Part shown: piece by piece, positions 1 to 7,459 of the stretch | Layout: every line of letters begins with the position of its first letter | Position numbering within the stretch: the first letter of the stretch is position 1 | Assembly (NCBI GenBank): GCA_003024985.2 | Contig: PXIH01S0049035.1 | DNA length: 11,323 nt | Source of the DNA: Euperipatoides rowelli | Taxonomy: Eukaryota; Onychophora; Udeonychophora; Euonychophora; Peripatopsidae | Strand: one strand, 5' to 3' | The notes under the pieces: generated by a model | Told to the model about the DNA's origin: nothing | Databases searched by the model: none | What the model saw: the letters and a program-made list of their open reading frames with translations, nothing else | Program-made: the position numbers and the translations under genes

Positions 1-95
1 ATTTTTTTCAATTTTTCAATTTCAGTGCTTCAATTGTGATATCACACAAGCATGATAACTTCTTCCATTCATTGGCTAGTCACAGACTGCATTAC
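1..95 (+). repeat. Terminal direct repeat, left copy (identical to 11229-11323)
   Basis: The first 95 bases are identical, base for base, to the last 95 bases of the window (constant offset 11228). The match runs exactly to the right edge of the window, which is what an unmerged overlap of contig ends, a circularised contig or a tandem unit would give. The repeat holds no recognisable LTR signals (no TG...CA ends, primer-binding site or polypurine tract). I therefore do not call it a retrotransposon terminus. Confidence 0.95.
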
Positions 96-689
96 GACTC
101 AATTTGAGCTCGTTTAGATATTTTTCTATACGTTTAAAATGTTAAAAACAATCGAATTTCCCTCCAACTGACATTCATCGACAAATCAATAAAGTCAGCT
201 GAATATTGTGAAACCTTGAAAAAGGTCTATAGGAGCATGATTAAATTGTTCCCAGACAAATTTTGGGATGAGTGCCTGAATTTTTATTGTACGGTATTTT
301 TAATAGAGTTACCTGTATATTAAAAATAATATCTTAGAATAAAAATTTGGTTTTAGGCAATTACATTTTATCATTTATTGATCTTTTAAATATACAATAT
401 GTTTGTAAAAATATGGCTGCCTTTCGAAACCATGATACAGTGTGCTTTTGGAATTTCTTACAGAGAGGGAGAGGCACATATACATTAGACTAGGCTATAT
501 ATATTTTTTCAATAAAACGAAGCAGAATATATTGAGGCAAAGTGTCTTGGCATGGGGAGTGCAAAGCATCTTGAAAAATTTCTGATCTTATTGCACTTTC
601 ATTGAATCTTTTCCAAGCAATTATTTTTAACTTAAAATGAAGCAAACAAACTTTGGACTGGGACAAAGGGGTATGGGCTACTTGCTTTC
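96..689. other. AT-rich non-coding stretch, no gene seen
   Basis: All six frames are closed at short intervals and I see no splice-flanked GC-rich island. There are no recognisable RNA genes or transposon fragments. It is probably intron or intergenic DNA. Confidence 0.6.
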
Positions 690-860
690 CCTTTAAAATA
701 ACCCTTTATTACTATTAACTATACTACTGTTTATGCTATTAACTTAATAAACTATTATTACTGATACCATTACTATTTTTGTTATTACTAGCATTAGTTT
801 TATTATCATTGTGAAGAAACTCAATCCTAAATTTATTATTATTGTTGTTATTATTATTAT
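690..860. repeat. Imperfect ATT/TTA trinucleotide microsatellite tract
   Basis: The tract is dominated by interrupted TTA/ATT triplets and becomes nearly pure at about 830-860, where it abuts the left arm of the foldback element. Similar interrupted ATT tracts lie at about 1100-1195 and 10965-11095. The short ORF here is a by-product of the triplet repeat. Confidence 0.8.
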
Positions 861-1036
861 TTATTCAAATTGGCAAAAAAATAATAATAAAACAATGCAG
901 TGATTATATAGGCTTTACGTTTCGGAGAGCTCACCCTCCTTCCTCAGAAGCTGAATCCTTGCAAAATGGAGCCCTCCAAAACGTAAAGCCTATAATCACT
1001 GCATTTTTTTTTATTTGTTTTGCCAATTTTGAATAA
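861..1036. mobile_element. Foldback (long inverted-repeat) hairpin element, MITE-like
   Basis: Two arms of about 70 bp are inverted copies of each other. The outer ends TTATTCAAATTGGCAAA (861 on) and TTTTGCCAATTTTGAATAA (to 1036) differ by one A. Inside, AATGCAGTGATTATA plus GGCTTTACG (894-919) pairs with CGTAAAGCC plus TATAATCACTGCATT (982-1005). GGAGAGCTC (924-932) then pairs with GAGCCCTCC (969-977) with one mismatch. A loop of about 36 nt remains. There is no coding capacity. It is embedded in TTA-rich DNA, so a TTA or TTAT target duplication cannot be told from the background. The minus strand of the loop side carries a hammerhead-like core (see findings). Confidence 0.75.
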
Positions 1037-1054
1037 GTTTTTTTGAATAAGTTT
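1027..1054 (+). repeat. 14-bp tandem duplication TTTTGAATAAGTTT x2
   Basis: TTTTGAATAAGTTT at 1027-1040 is repeated directly at 1041-1054. It overlaps the right end of the foldback element and could reflect slippage there or an imperfect insertion event. Confidence 0.85.
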
Positions 1055-1099
1055 TTTTTATCTATCAATTAGTTGGCAGTATATTTTTTAATATTTCTT

Positions 1100-1195
1100 T
1101 GTTTTACTTGTTATTTTTATTATTACTATTATTAGTAGTATTACAATAACTATTTATTGCTAGTATTAGCAATTGTTAACAAATAATATATTTAT
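1100..1195. repeat. Interrupted ATT/TAG trinucleotide tract
   Basis: An imperfect ATT/TAT triplet tract runs up to the splice acceptor of the exon at 1201. It supplies much of the T-rich sequence upstream of that acceptor. Confidence 0.65.
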
Positions 1196-1200
1196 TTTAG

Positions 1201-1336
1201 CCTAATCAAGGACCTCCAGCAGTAAGTTCCCGTCCAGATCTGCGGATACCTCGGGTCAAAAAATGCACCGTTCTGCGACGATCTCACAGCCATCCAATAT
1301 CTATGGATAAAATTGGAGGGCATCCACCAGCATTTA
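1201..1336 (+). CDS. Putative internal coding exon, Ser/Pro/Arg-rich protein, not recognised
   Basis: A GC-richer island sits in AT-rich DNA. It is preceded by a T-rich acceptor ending TATTTATTTTAG at 1200 and followed by a strong donor A|GTGAGT at 1337. Only the frame starting at 1201 is open from the acceptor; it gives 45 codons plus one base, so the exon starts in phase 0 and ends in phase 1. The peptide begins PNQGPPAVSSRPDLRIPR and includes VLRRSHSHPISMDK. It looks disordered and basic. RSHSHP fits the mode-1 14-3-3 consensus RSx(pS)xP, and RRSHS resembles a basophilic-kinase site. No folded domain is visible and I cannot name the family. An internal GTAAGT at 1222 could act as an alternative donor, leaving a 21-nt in-frame microexon. 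The end phase does not match the exon at 4700. The exon call rests on splice sites, composition and the open frame. Confidence 0.6.
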
Positions 1337-1453
1337 GTGAGTTGTATTAATATTTTAGCTTTGCTATTTTTATTAGGATTAAAAACATACTCTTAAATTG
1401 TGATTAATTTTAAAGACTTACTGTATTATAAGTGGATAGAGAATTATACTTTT
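1337..1453. other. Start of intron after the first putative exon
   Basis: The sequence drops back to high AT immediately after GTGAGT. The open frame of the exon closes at 1346-1348 (TAA). No further signal is seen before the hairpin at 1454. Confidence 0.5.
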
Positions 1454-1500
1454 AAAATGAAACTTTTTTGTTTATTTCTTAAATTAAAAAGTTTCATTTT
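1454..1500. repeat. Perfect 15-bp inverted repeat (hairpin) in the intron
   Basis: AAAATGAAACTTTTT (1454-1468) and AAAAAGTTTCATTTT (1486-1500) are exact reverse complements separated by 17 nt. No T-run termination context or RNA gene is attached. It may be a decayed small foldback element or a chance AT-rich hairpin. Confidence 0.8.
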
Positions 1501-1579
1501 GTATGTATACTGTATATACTATATATGGCAATAAACTTCTTTTACTCTGCACTTAATGAACTGCAATGTTTTATTAACC

Positions 1580-1878
1580 AGCATCTAGGTCATGGATGGC
1601 AAATAGGTTGCACACATGCCAAAGATGGCGCATACAGATTTTTGGCGGCACACCAGAAATTTAACTTAAATTATCGAAATTTTATGATAGAAAATATAAT
1701 ATATATTCAAACGTAAAATTGCTATAATGGGCACAGTGAGTACCATTTATCTGTATTCAATGAATATTAATATACAGTATGTACCAATAGAAGCATTGGT
1801 ACGAAAAAAAATGACATCAACTTTTGTTTAATTTCGGCACGCTAGATAAATCCTATTTGCCATCACCGATCTAGAGTT
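1580..1878. mobile_element. MITE-like element with about 27-bp inverted termini, possibly hAT-derived
   Basis: The left end CATCTAGGTCATGGATGGC plus AAATAGG (1582-1607) matches the reverse complement of the right end. That complement reads AACTCTAGATCGG then TGATGGCAAATAGG (from 1852-1878), with an exact 13-base core GATGGCAAATAGG. Further in, GGCGGCACACCAGAAATTT on the left and AATTTCGGCACGCT on the right also look related in inverted orientation. GGCAC/GTGCCGCC wording of this kind is common near termini of non-autonomous hAT elements, but I find no clear 8-bp target duplication. The 63-codon ORF beginning at 1525 crosses the left terminus and looks accidental. The family assignment is an inference. 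Confidence 0.5.
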
Positions 1879-1917
1879 GATTTTAAATAAAAAATAAAGT
1901 TAGGATTATATTTTAAG

Positions 1918-2010
1918 AGCTTAAAGGTCAAATGTAATGGATATATACAGTATATATATTTTTTATTATTGATTTTCAAATAAAATTGCTAAAAAAAAAT
2001 ACCCCACTGG
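1918..2010 (+). repeat. Diverged interspersed repeat, copy A (AGCTTAAAGGTCAAA...CCCACTGG)
   Basis: Starting at AGCTTAAAGGTCAAA and ending in ACCCCACTGG, this stretch aligns in order with 5408-5484. Shared blocks are AGCTTAAAGGTCAAA, a T-rich block, a TTTCAAA block, AAATT(G/A)CT and CCACT(T)GG. Its TAAAGGTCAAATGTAA also occurs inverted at about 9376-9391. It is of low complexity in places, so the family is uncertain. Confidence 0.45.
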
Positions 2011-2163
2011 AAAAAAAAATTTAAAATGTGTAAATAAAGTTATTTAATCTTCGAGCGAGCGCGCTGTCATAAATTTTACGACAAATTCAGTTTTTTATAA
2101 AATGTGTATGTGTATGGCCTTGTGGGTTTATCTCTGCCTTCTATTCCTAAAACTAACTCCCCA
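1984..2163 (+). repeat. Exact 180-bp direct repeat, left copy, ending at the N at 2164
   Basis: It is identical to 7938-8117 at a constant offset of 5954, including homopolymer runs. The match ends exactly at the ambiguous base 2164; the other copy begins exactly after the ambiguous base 7937. That placement points to an unmerged contig overlap rather than an old duplication. Confidence 0.97.
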
Positions 2164-2164
2164 N
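2164..2164. other. Ambiguous base, probable contig join
   Basis: A single N lies immediately after an exact 180-bp repeat. Similar single Ns lie at 2613, 7937 and 9462. Two of the four coincide with repeat edges, so they are probably joins and not miscalled bases. Confidence 0.75.
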
Positions 2165-2612
2165 TGACAACTACTAAAAAAAGAAGCTTCTCTAGTTTTG
2201 GGAAGCTTTTTTTTTTTTGACAGGGGGGTGGGGAGGGGGTTGTTCCTTTTCCTAATTTTAGAAATATGGCAACTTAGTTTAAGCCAATACTAAAATCAAA
2301 CATTGGTAAGAAATGAAAAGATAGAGTAAGTCTTGGAGGCTTTTATACCTAAGAGAATAAAATTCTGTATTTCTAAACAGATGATCATCAAAGTATTTTT
2401 AAATATATTTAGTGATGTTCTCAATACAACACAGTATGTCCGTTCATTCCTGGATTGTATTGCAGGATTAGTTATAAAACAGGTAGCCTATGCATTCTTA
2501 GTCGAGAATGGTACATAGATAATTTCAAAGCATTACCTTTTATAGAATTATATGTTGACAAAACTAATAAATCATCATTTCTCTTCAACACAACTTCTGT
2601 ATATGCAGAAAT
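2165..2612. other. AT-rich segment between two Ns, no gene seen
   Basis: The segment contains a small inverted repeat, AAAAAAAGAAGCTTC (about 2176-2190) against GAAGCTTTTTTTTT (about 2201-2218). A G-rich run at 2223-2239 (G6, G4 and G5 tracts) follows it. The short plus-strand ORF near 2333-2518 has no recognisable motifs and AT-driven codons. I see no exon. Confidence 0.5.
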
Positions 2613-2629
2613 NAGACCCCCCCCCCCCC
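2613..2629. other. Ambiguous base followed by a C13 homopolymer
   Basis: An N at 2613 is followed after AGA by 13 consecutive C residues (2617-2629). Homopolymers of this kind often end reads, which fits a sequence join here. Confidence 0.7.
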
Positions 2630-2954
2630 TAAATTTTCTTTGCTCAGGGGTGATTATTCTTAAGGTTCTACAACCTATTTGTTTTATTTCTATAAAACAA
2701 GTTCAACTTAGCATGGTCTGTAAGTTCAAAATAAAAAATGCATTAGAGCAACAATTTAATTGGTCTAAATAATTACGATAGATAGTTTTAAAGACTGAAA
2801 TATTTAAGTATGAAAAAATTCCCAATAGCATAAAAAAAACTTTTGATATAGCTTAGTAATCATACGATGTGAACAAAATGAAAAGGTTAATCTTGAATCA
2901 CTGACAATGACCGTGTCATAAGTTTCATCTTGCTCAATCGATCGACTGATTACT

Positions 2955-3530
2955 TACCTTGAAAATCCAATTTGCCATTCCAGAATGTGTGGAACTCCAA
3001 CAACATAAAATTAGTTTTAGATTCTGTAATTAAATAATTTTATTTCATCCACTCAGAGACCAAATGGATCTCTATCTGTAAAGCCGCAGAATCTTCTTGA
3101 CTGTCACAAGTTGTAATATAAACGGATGCCATCTACATAATTGAGCATGTGAGAAAATCCATGGCTCTGTAAATCAAAAATATTCAAATTGAACAAAGGG
3201 GCAGACAAAACTGCTCCCTGCAGTAGTCATTGTGAGCGCAACCTTACTGATGATAATGCTTCATATATTTTCAATTGACACTGACGATTTATCAGAAATG
3301 AATTTATCCATTAAATTAATGATATATAAAACCCATAGGACATTAGCTTTCCCAATAATAGTTCAACAGATATTGTGTCAATTGACTATATCAGTCAAAA
3401 TAAACTATTCCGACACAATGACCTTGGTCTCTAAAGTGAATCCAGTCATTCATGGCATTGATAAGACAGATCTCCATAGAGAAACCTTTACAGAAACCAT
3501 GTTCATCAGGGGTAAATTGGACTGTCAAGC
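2955..3530 (-). pseudogene. Decayed non-LTR retrotransposon (LINE) reverse transcriptase fragment
   Basis: Read on the minus strand from about 3530, three frames together give the ordered blocks of a LINE reverse transcriptase. HGFCKG and LINAMNDW correspond to the usual FGFRKG...A...W block. GHCVGIVYFD, followed by a stop, corresponds to the block ending in the first catalytic Asp. LLQGAVLSAPLFNLNIFDL corresponds to the GVPQGSVLGPLLF...INDL block. LNYVDGIRLYY stands where F/YADD is expected, with the second Asp of the pair replaced by Gly. EDSAALQIEIHLVSEW, then a possible thumb remnant (SKTNFMLLEF) near 2955-3030, follow. Frameshifts and stops are numerous. No endonuclease domain or 3' tail is visible. 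The order and spacing resemble Jockey/CR1-type elements, but the clade is an inference. The 116-codon plus-strand ORF at 3232-3582 is its antisense shadow. Confidence 0.82.
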
Positions 3531-3599
3531 GATATCCCAAAGTTTAAATGGACTATTTTTTGGTGAAGTTGTTAAGATTTAAATATTGTTCTATTTCCA

Positions 3600-4600
3600 T
3601 GATAATAATAACCTGAGACATTGTCACATGACTGTTCTTTGTATGTAATTGGCCAATAAGTATCCTTTTACATGAGAACCTGAGAAAACAATCAATTTGC
3701 ATGTGATTAAATGTAAAACACATTATAATGCAAAGTATTCACTATTCACCTGTTTAATAATATCCACACACACGGCTGGTTGATTAAAATAAAGCACATG
3801 TTTGAAGGTAAATAATTAGGAGTTCAGACAAGATAGAAAGTTAATTTTAACTGGAGAATATTTAGCAGATATCAATTTTGTTTACTTAGAAAAGTACATG
3901 ATTTAAGATAAATTCTAAAGCTTGTCTTGAGACAAAGTGTCATCTGGATGCTTTATGGTAATTTTTGGTCGATGGCAAAATCTTATTTTCTTAATTCAAA
4001 ACCAATTTTTAAGCAAAAAAAAAAAACCATTAAAGCACAATAATAAAAATATATAAAAACAAAAATCAGATTTTTATTCAAGTCATTTTAAAAGATATTA
4101 TGCTAATGAGAGTAGGTTTAAAACTCAATGTGACTTTATGAGATCTTATGAATATATATTAAGATAATACTTTTGTTATTTTAAACTGGAATCTACTTTA
4201 TTATATACAGTACTCATTTTTTTAAGATTAGTGAAGTTGGTATATGACCTCACACAGTATTTCAAATGTTATAACCATGTATTTATTGTTTATTTCTTAT
4301 GTACTGTATTTAAAATCTTTTTTTGTTCAGAATTTTAACGTTAAATAAATAAATTAAAATGATCTTGTTTTATTTTTTAATCACAATTTTTTTAGTCTTA
4401 TTTTGTTTTTAAACATACTGTTACAGTAGCCTATGTAAATTAAAATAAGAAATATTTTTGTATCAGAGTTGTTTAGATATTTTAGTGTTAAATGATTTAC
4501 ATCTAAGTTATTTATGCTTGCAAGGGATAAAATCTAAACATTTCTTCTTTGTTATAAAATTATTTTGTAAGAATTTGTTTTATGTTAATATAGTTTATTA
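3600..4600. other. AT-rich stretch, presumed intron, no gene seen
   Basis: No open GC-rich island with splice sites is seen, and stops are dense in all frames. An A11 run spans about 4016-4026. Several AATAAA words occur (for example near 4346), but AT content alone explains them. Confidence 0.55.
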
Positions 4601-4625
4601 GTGGTGTGACAATCGCTATTTGTGG

Positions 4626-4637
4626 CCACTAGATGGC
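4626..4637 (+). promoter_or_regulatory. Exact CTCF core-motif match CCACTAGATGGC
   Basis: The 12-mer fits the bilaterian CTCF consensus CCA[CG][CT]AG[AG][GT]GGC at every position. It lies about 60 bp upstream of the acceptor of the exon at 4700, inside otherwise AT-rich sequence. One word match is weak evidence for binding, and CTCF exists only if the organism is bilaterian. Confidence 0.3.
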
Positions 4638-4699
4638 TTCTTTGACAAGTATCTAATATATGGCTATCTAAATTTTGTTTCTTTTTCTCTTTTTTACAG

Positions 4700-4951
4700 A
4701 GGCACTCTGTGTTCCGGCGCTCAGATTCAAGTGTTCCACCACCACAGACCAGTAACTCTGTTGTACTTCGCCAAAAAGCTTACCTTCATGAGCGCCCACG
4801 ACCCATATCTGACCTAGGTGGTCTAAGTTTAGTCCAACAAGCCCACCGATCTAGCCCAAGTGATAGTGATGGGTTGAGCATGCAACAATCCTTGACAGAT
4901 CTGGCTAGCGGGGATTCTTTGGAGGGGTCACCTGGATCCATTCTTCCTTTA
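4700..4951 (+). CDS. Putative internal coding exon, 84 codons, Ser/Pro-rich disordered segment
   Basis: A strong acceptor (long pyrimidine tract then TTTTTACAG ending at 4699) and a strong donor A|GTAAGT at 4952 enclose exactly 252 nt. The frame is open throughout, so the exon is symmetric, phase 0 to phase 0. The peptide starts RHSVFRRSDSSVPPPQTS, continues VLRQKAYLHERPRPISDLGG, and later has SSPSDSDGLSMQQSLTDLAS before ending GSILPL. It is rich in Ser and Pro with basic RRxS and RPxxS sites, typical of phosphorylated linker regions in kinase scaffolds, Rho/Ras regulators or coactivators. No folded domain or catalytic motif is present, and I do not recognise the family. Composition and style match the exon at 1201, suggesting the same gene. 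Joining to the 1336 donor directly would shift frame. The ORF continues past the donor only to a TGA at 4976. Confidence 0.8.
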
Positions 4952-5407
4952 GTAAGTTCATTACAAACCACTATATGAGCATGACCCTTAATATATCGTA
5001 GATTTTATAGAGATCAAATGAGCTACAAATGTTGAAAAAAATTATGTAAAAATAGAAAATCAAAAATCATATTTACAAGTTTTCATCATGTTATCCAATA
5101 AGATGAATTATAGTCCGGTACAGTTTAACATGACAAGGAACAAGTAGTGTTTTTTTTTTTAAATAATTCTCCTAAAGGCGTTTTCAGTATTTTTATATTT
5201 GAAAATTGAGAAAGGACATCACTTTTATGTTGAAGCTCAAAGGATAATTTTTTAGTTTTTTTTTAAGGGATTCTTCAGTAAGTAACTTAATCGATTTTTA
5301 TGTTGAAATAAAGTACTAAAATAGAGATGTCTCATTAAATCATCGTAGGCCTATATAATTAACTATATAGCCTAGTGCTAACAATAAGTTTTTTTTTTTT
5401 GATTTAT
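4952..5407. other. AT-rich intron-like sequence, no gene seen
   Basis: The sequence begins with the GTAAGT donor of the preceding exon and returns to high AT. A TAGGCCTATATA word at about 5346 and a T12 run ending near 5400 are the only notable items. Confidence 0.5.
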
Positions 5408-5560
5408 AGCTTAAAGGTCAAACAAAATAGATTTTTTTTATGATTTACTTTCAAAGAAAATTACTTAAACAAAATTCCACTTGGTTAACCCTACAAAAAA
5501 AAAAAGATGTTATTAAAAAATGAAATTAATTTATAGTTCAGAGGTCATATAAACAAAATT
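5408..5560 (+). repeat. Diverged interspersed repeat, copy B, with a possible second unit
   Basis: 5408-5484 (AGCTTAAAGGTCAAACAAAA through TCCACTTGG) aligns collinearly with 1918-2010. At 5530-5560, TTTATAGTTCAGAGGTCA followed by TATAAACAAAAT looks like a second diverged start of the same unit (compare TTTATAGCTTAAAGGTCA then AACAAAAT at 5403-5428), about 127 bp downstream. The AT bias limits certainty. Confidence 0.4.
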
Positions 5561-6540
5561 TAAAAAATCATTGCGTTTGAGAGTATTTTATTGATAGCAG
5601 TTAAAAAATCTTTAGATTTCAAAGATAACACAACTTAGCCGGTAATGTCTAGCAATGATAAGTTTATAGATATTCACATCATTGTGAAAAAAATAACTCC
5701 CTGCAACTTTAAATCCTTGAGGGAGAAGAATAAATACTTAGTGATTTATCTAAAGTAGATGGGATCCGATCATCACCCTGTATGGGTAAGGATCCAGTTA
5801 TGTTTCTCCGTCTCCTAATATAAGTCATGAATACAATAATCTTCATAGTTAACTTATTGTTTTTCATAAGCTGATAATCTGTCAATCTTTGTAAAAATGA
5901 AGTAAAAATTTGCTGCCACAGTAATATTTGTCATGTAAGCGCAATTTTCAATCACACGTTAAGAAGTGGACTTAATGGCCGCCTAGTGTCTACCACAGTA
6001 AAATTTGTTATCGTACGTCTTATGTGCACTATAATAATTCATTTCCAAGATAAAAATAATGGATCTGAAAAGCTCTTTCTTATAATTTATAGCTTATTTT
6101 CATACTAAAAAAAATTAGAGACCATTTTGGTACAAAAATCTACGAGAGCTTGAGGAGAAAAAAATGCATCTTTTTCTAGATTCACTGCAGTGACAGAAGA
6201 CGTGATCAAAAATTAATTTAGACTAAGTAAACAATAAACACTTCCAGAAATAATAAATTGGGGCGTAAACAAAATCAATCAATATCTAATGGTAGGCTAC
6301 GCTAGAAAAATAATGAAATGTAAATATGATAATTTATTAACAATCGTAATTACATGTTGTAAGGAAAAAGGAAATATAACACACTTTTAATTTTTTTTTT
6401 AATTTATAAGAAATTTAATTTAATTGACAGTATTTATACACGTCCATTTCTTCTTTTTTTTGTACGATTCATTATTTATTTATTGTCGTTTATATCAAAC
6501 CAAATACATAAAAATATATGTTTTAACAAATAATTATTTA
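5561..6540. other. AT-rich stretch, no gene seen
   Basis: Stops are frequent in all frames and no splice-flanked island is seen. Two GGATCC words about 30 bp apart (5762, 5791) are the only small-scale regularity I noted. There is no recognisable transposon protein fragment. Confidence 0.5.
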
Positions 6541-7040
6541 TCGTTAAAATAAAATGATAGTATATGATTGCCCTATAAATAATGGTGTTATTGTTATTTA
6601 AAACAAAAAAAAAAAACGTTGAGTGTGTCTGTCTTTCTTTGAATGCTGTAGTTGTTACAAGCCATATAATTGGCCTTAATATGTTTAGCAGTGACTTAAT
6701 TAGCTAAAACAATCAGTGCTGACGATGCAGAATTTGAGTAGTGCAAAGCCCAATTAATACACTGCAGCTTCTTCCGATATACTTCATAATTCTTTAGCGT
6801 TAAAATAAAATGATAGTATATGATTGCCTTATAAATAATGGTGTTATTTAAAACAAAAAGAAAAGAGTGCGTCTGTCTTTCTTTGAACCCTGTAGTTGTT
6901 ACAAGCCATATAATTGGCCTTAATATGTATAGCAGTGACTTAATCAGCTAAAATAATTTAGTGCTAACGATACAGAATTTGAGTAGTGCAAAGCCCACTT
7001 AATACGCAGCAGCGCCTTCCGATATACTGTACTTTATAAT
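6541..7040 (+). repeat. Two-copy diverged tandem duplication, about 250-bp unit
   Basis: Copy 1 (about 6541-6797) and copy 2 (about 6798-7040) align end to end. Both start CGTTAAAATAAAATGATAGT, share GTTACAAGCCATATAATTGG and TTTGAGTAGTGCAAAGCCCA, and finish near CTTCCGATATACT. The offset is 256 bp at the start and 244 bp at the end, because copy 2 has lost several short segments including a GTTATT unit and part of an A-run. Substitutions are scattered, so the duplication is not recent. Neither copy is coding. Confidence 0.9.
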
Positions 7041-7459
7041 GTACTAGTAACTAGTATGGAAAGCATATCAAATTCAGAATGGCACCCAATAAGATTTTAT
7101 TTTTATTTATTTTTTTCTTATTTTTTAAAAAAAATAAGACTTGTACATTAATTTCTAATTTCATTACTTTGCACATCTAGATATTGTACAGTTTTGTTGT
7201 TTTTTAGACCCAGAAATTTGTTTCTTGAAAGGAAGAGAGTAATGGGGGTTAGGGGGGGGGGGGGCAGAAAGAAGAGTGATGGATATTATTTGATGAAATT
7301 TTTAGCTGTTATTAAATTACCCTGTTATTTTTAAAAATAATAACATCAATAGAAACCTCACTCCTCGTTGTCACGTCTATAGTAAAGCGTGTTTTGCTAT
7401 CTAAAAAAAATATAATTCATTTACAAACTTATTTTTCATTTAATAAATGATTTATTAAA
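7041..7459. other. AT-rich stretch with a G13 run, no gene seen
   Basis: G5-TTA-G13 occurs at 7244-7264, a purine-rich potential G-quadruplex. A near-palindrome, TGTTATTTTTAAAAATAATAAC, sits at about 7323-7344. The interval at about 7350-7459 adjoins the mariner remnant and may contain its 3' non-coding end, but I cannot place a terminal inverted repeat. Confidence 0.5.

Noticed and set aside
842-1036. 64-codon plus-strand ORF
   Set aside because: It lies inside the foldback element and an ATT microsatellite, and the inverted-repeat structure explains the sequence fully.
1525-1716. 63-codon plus-strand ORF
   Set aside because: It crosses the left terminus of the MITE-like element and has no motif, splice context or composition of a coding region.
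2455-2772. 105-codon plus-strand ORF
   Set aside because: It reads through an N and a C13 run that yields a proline stretch, and the rest is AT-driven with no motif.
3232-3582. 116-codon plus-strand ORF
   Set aside because: It is the antisense shadow of the LINE reverse transcriptase remnant, whose motifs are on the minus strand.
4786-4971. 61-codon minus-strand ORF
   Set aside because: It is the complement of the GC-richer coding exon at 4700-4951, which has proper splice sites on the plus strand.
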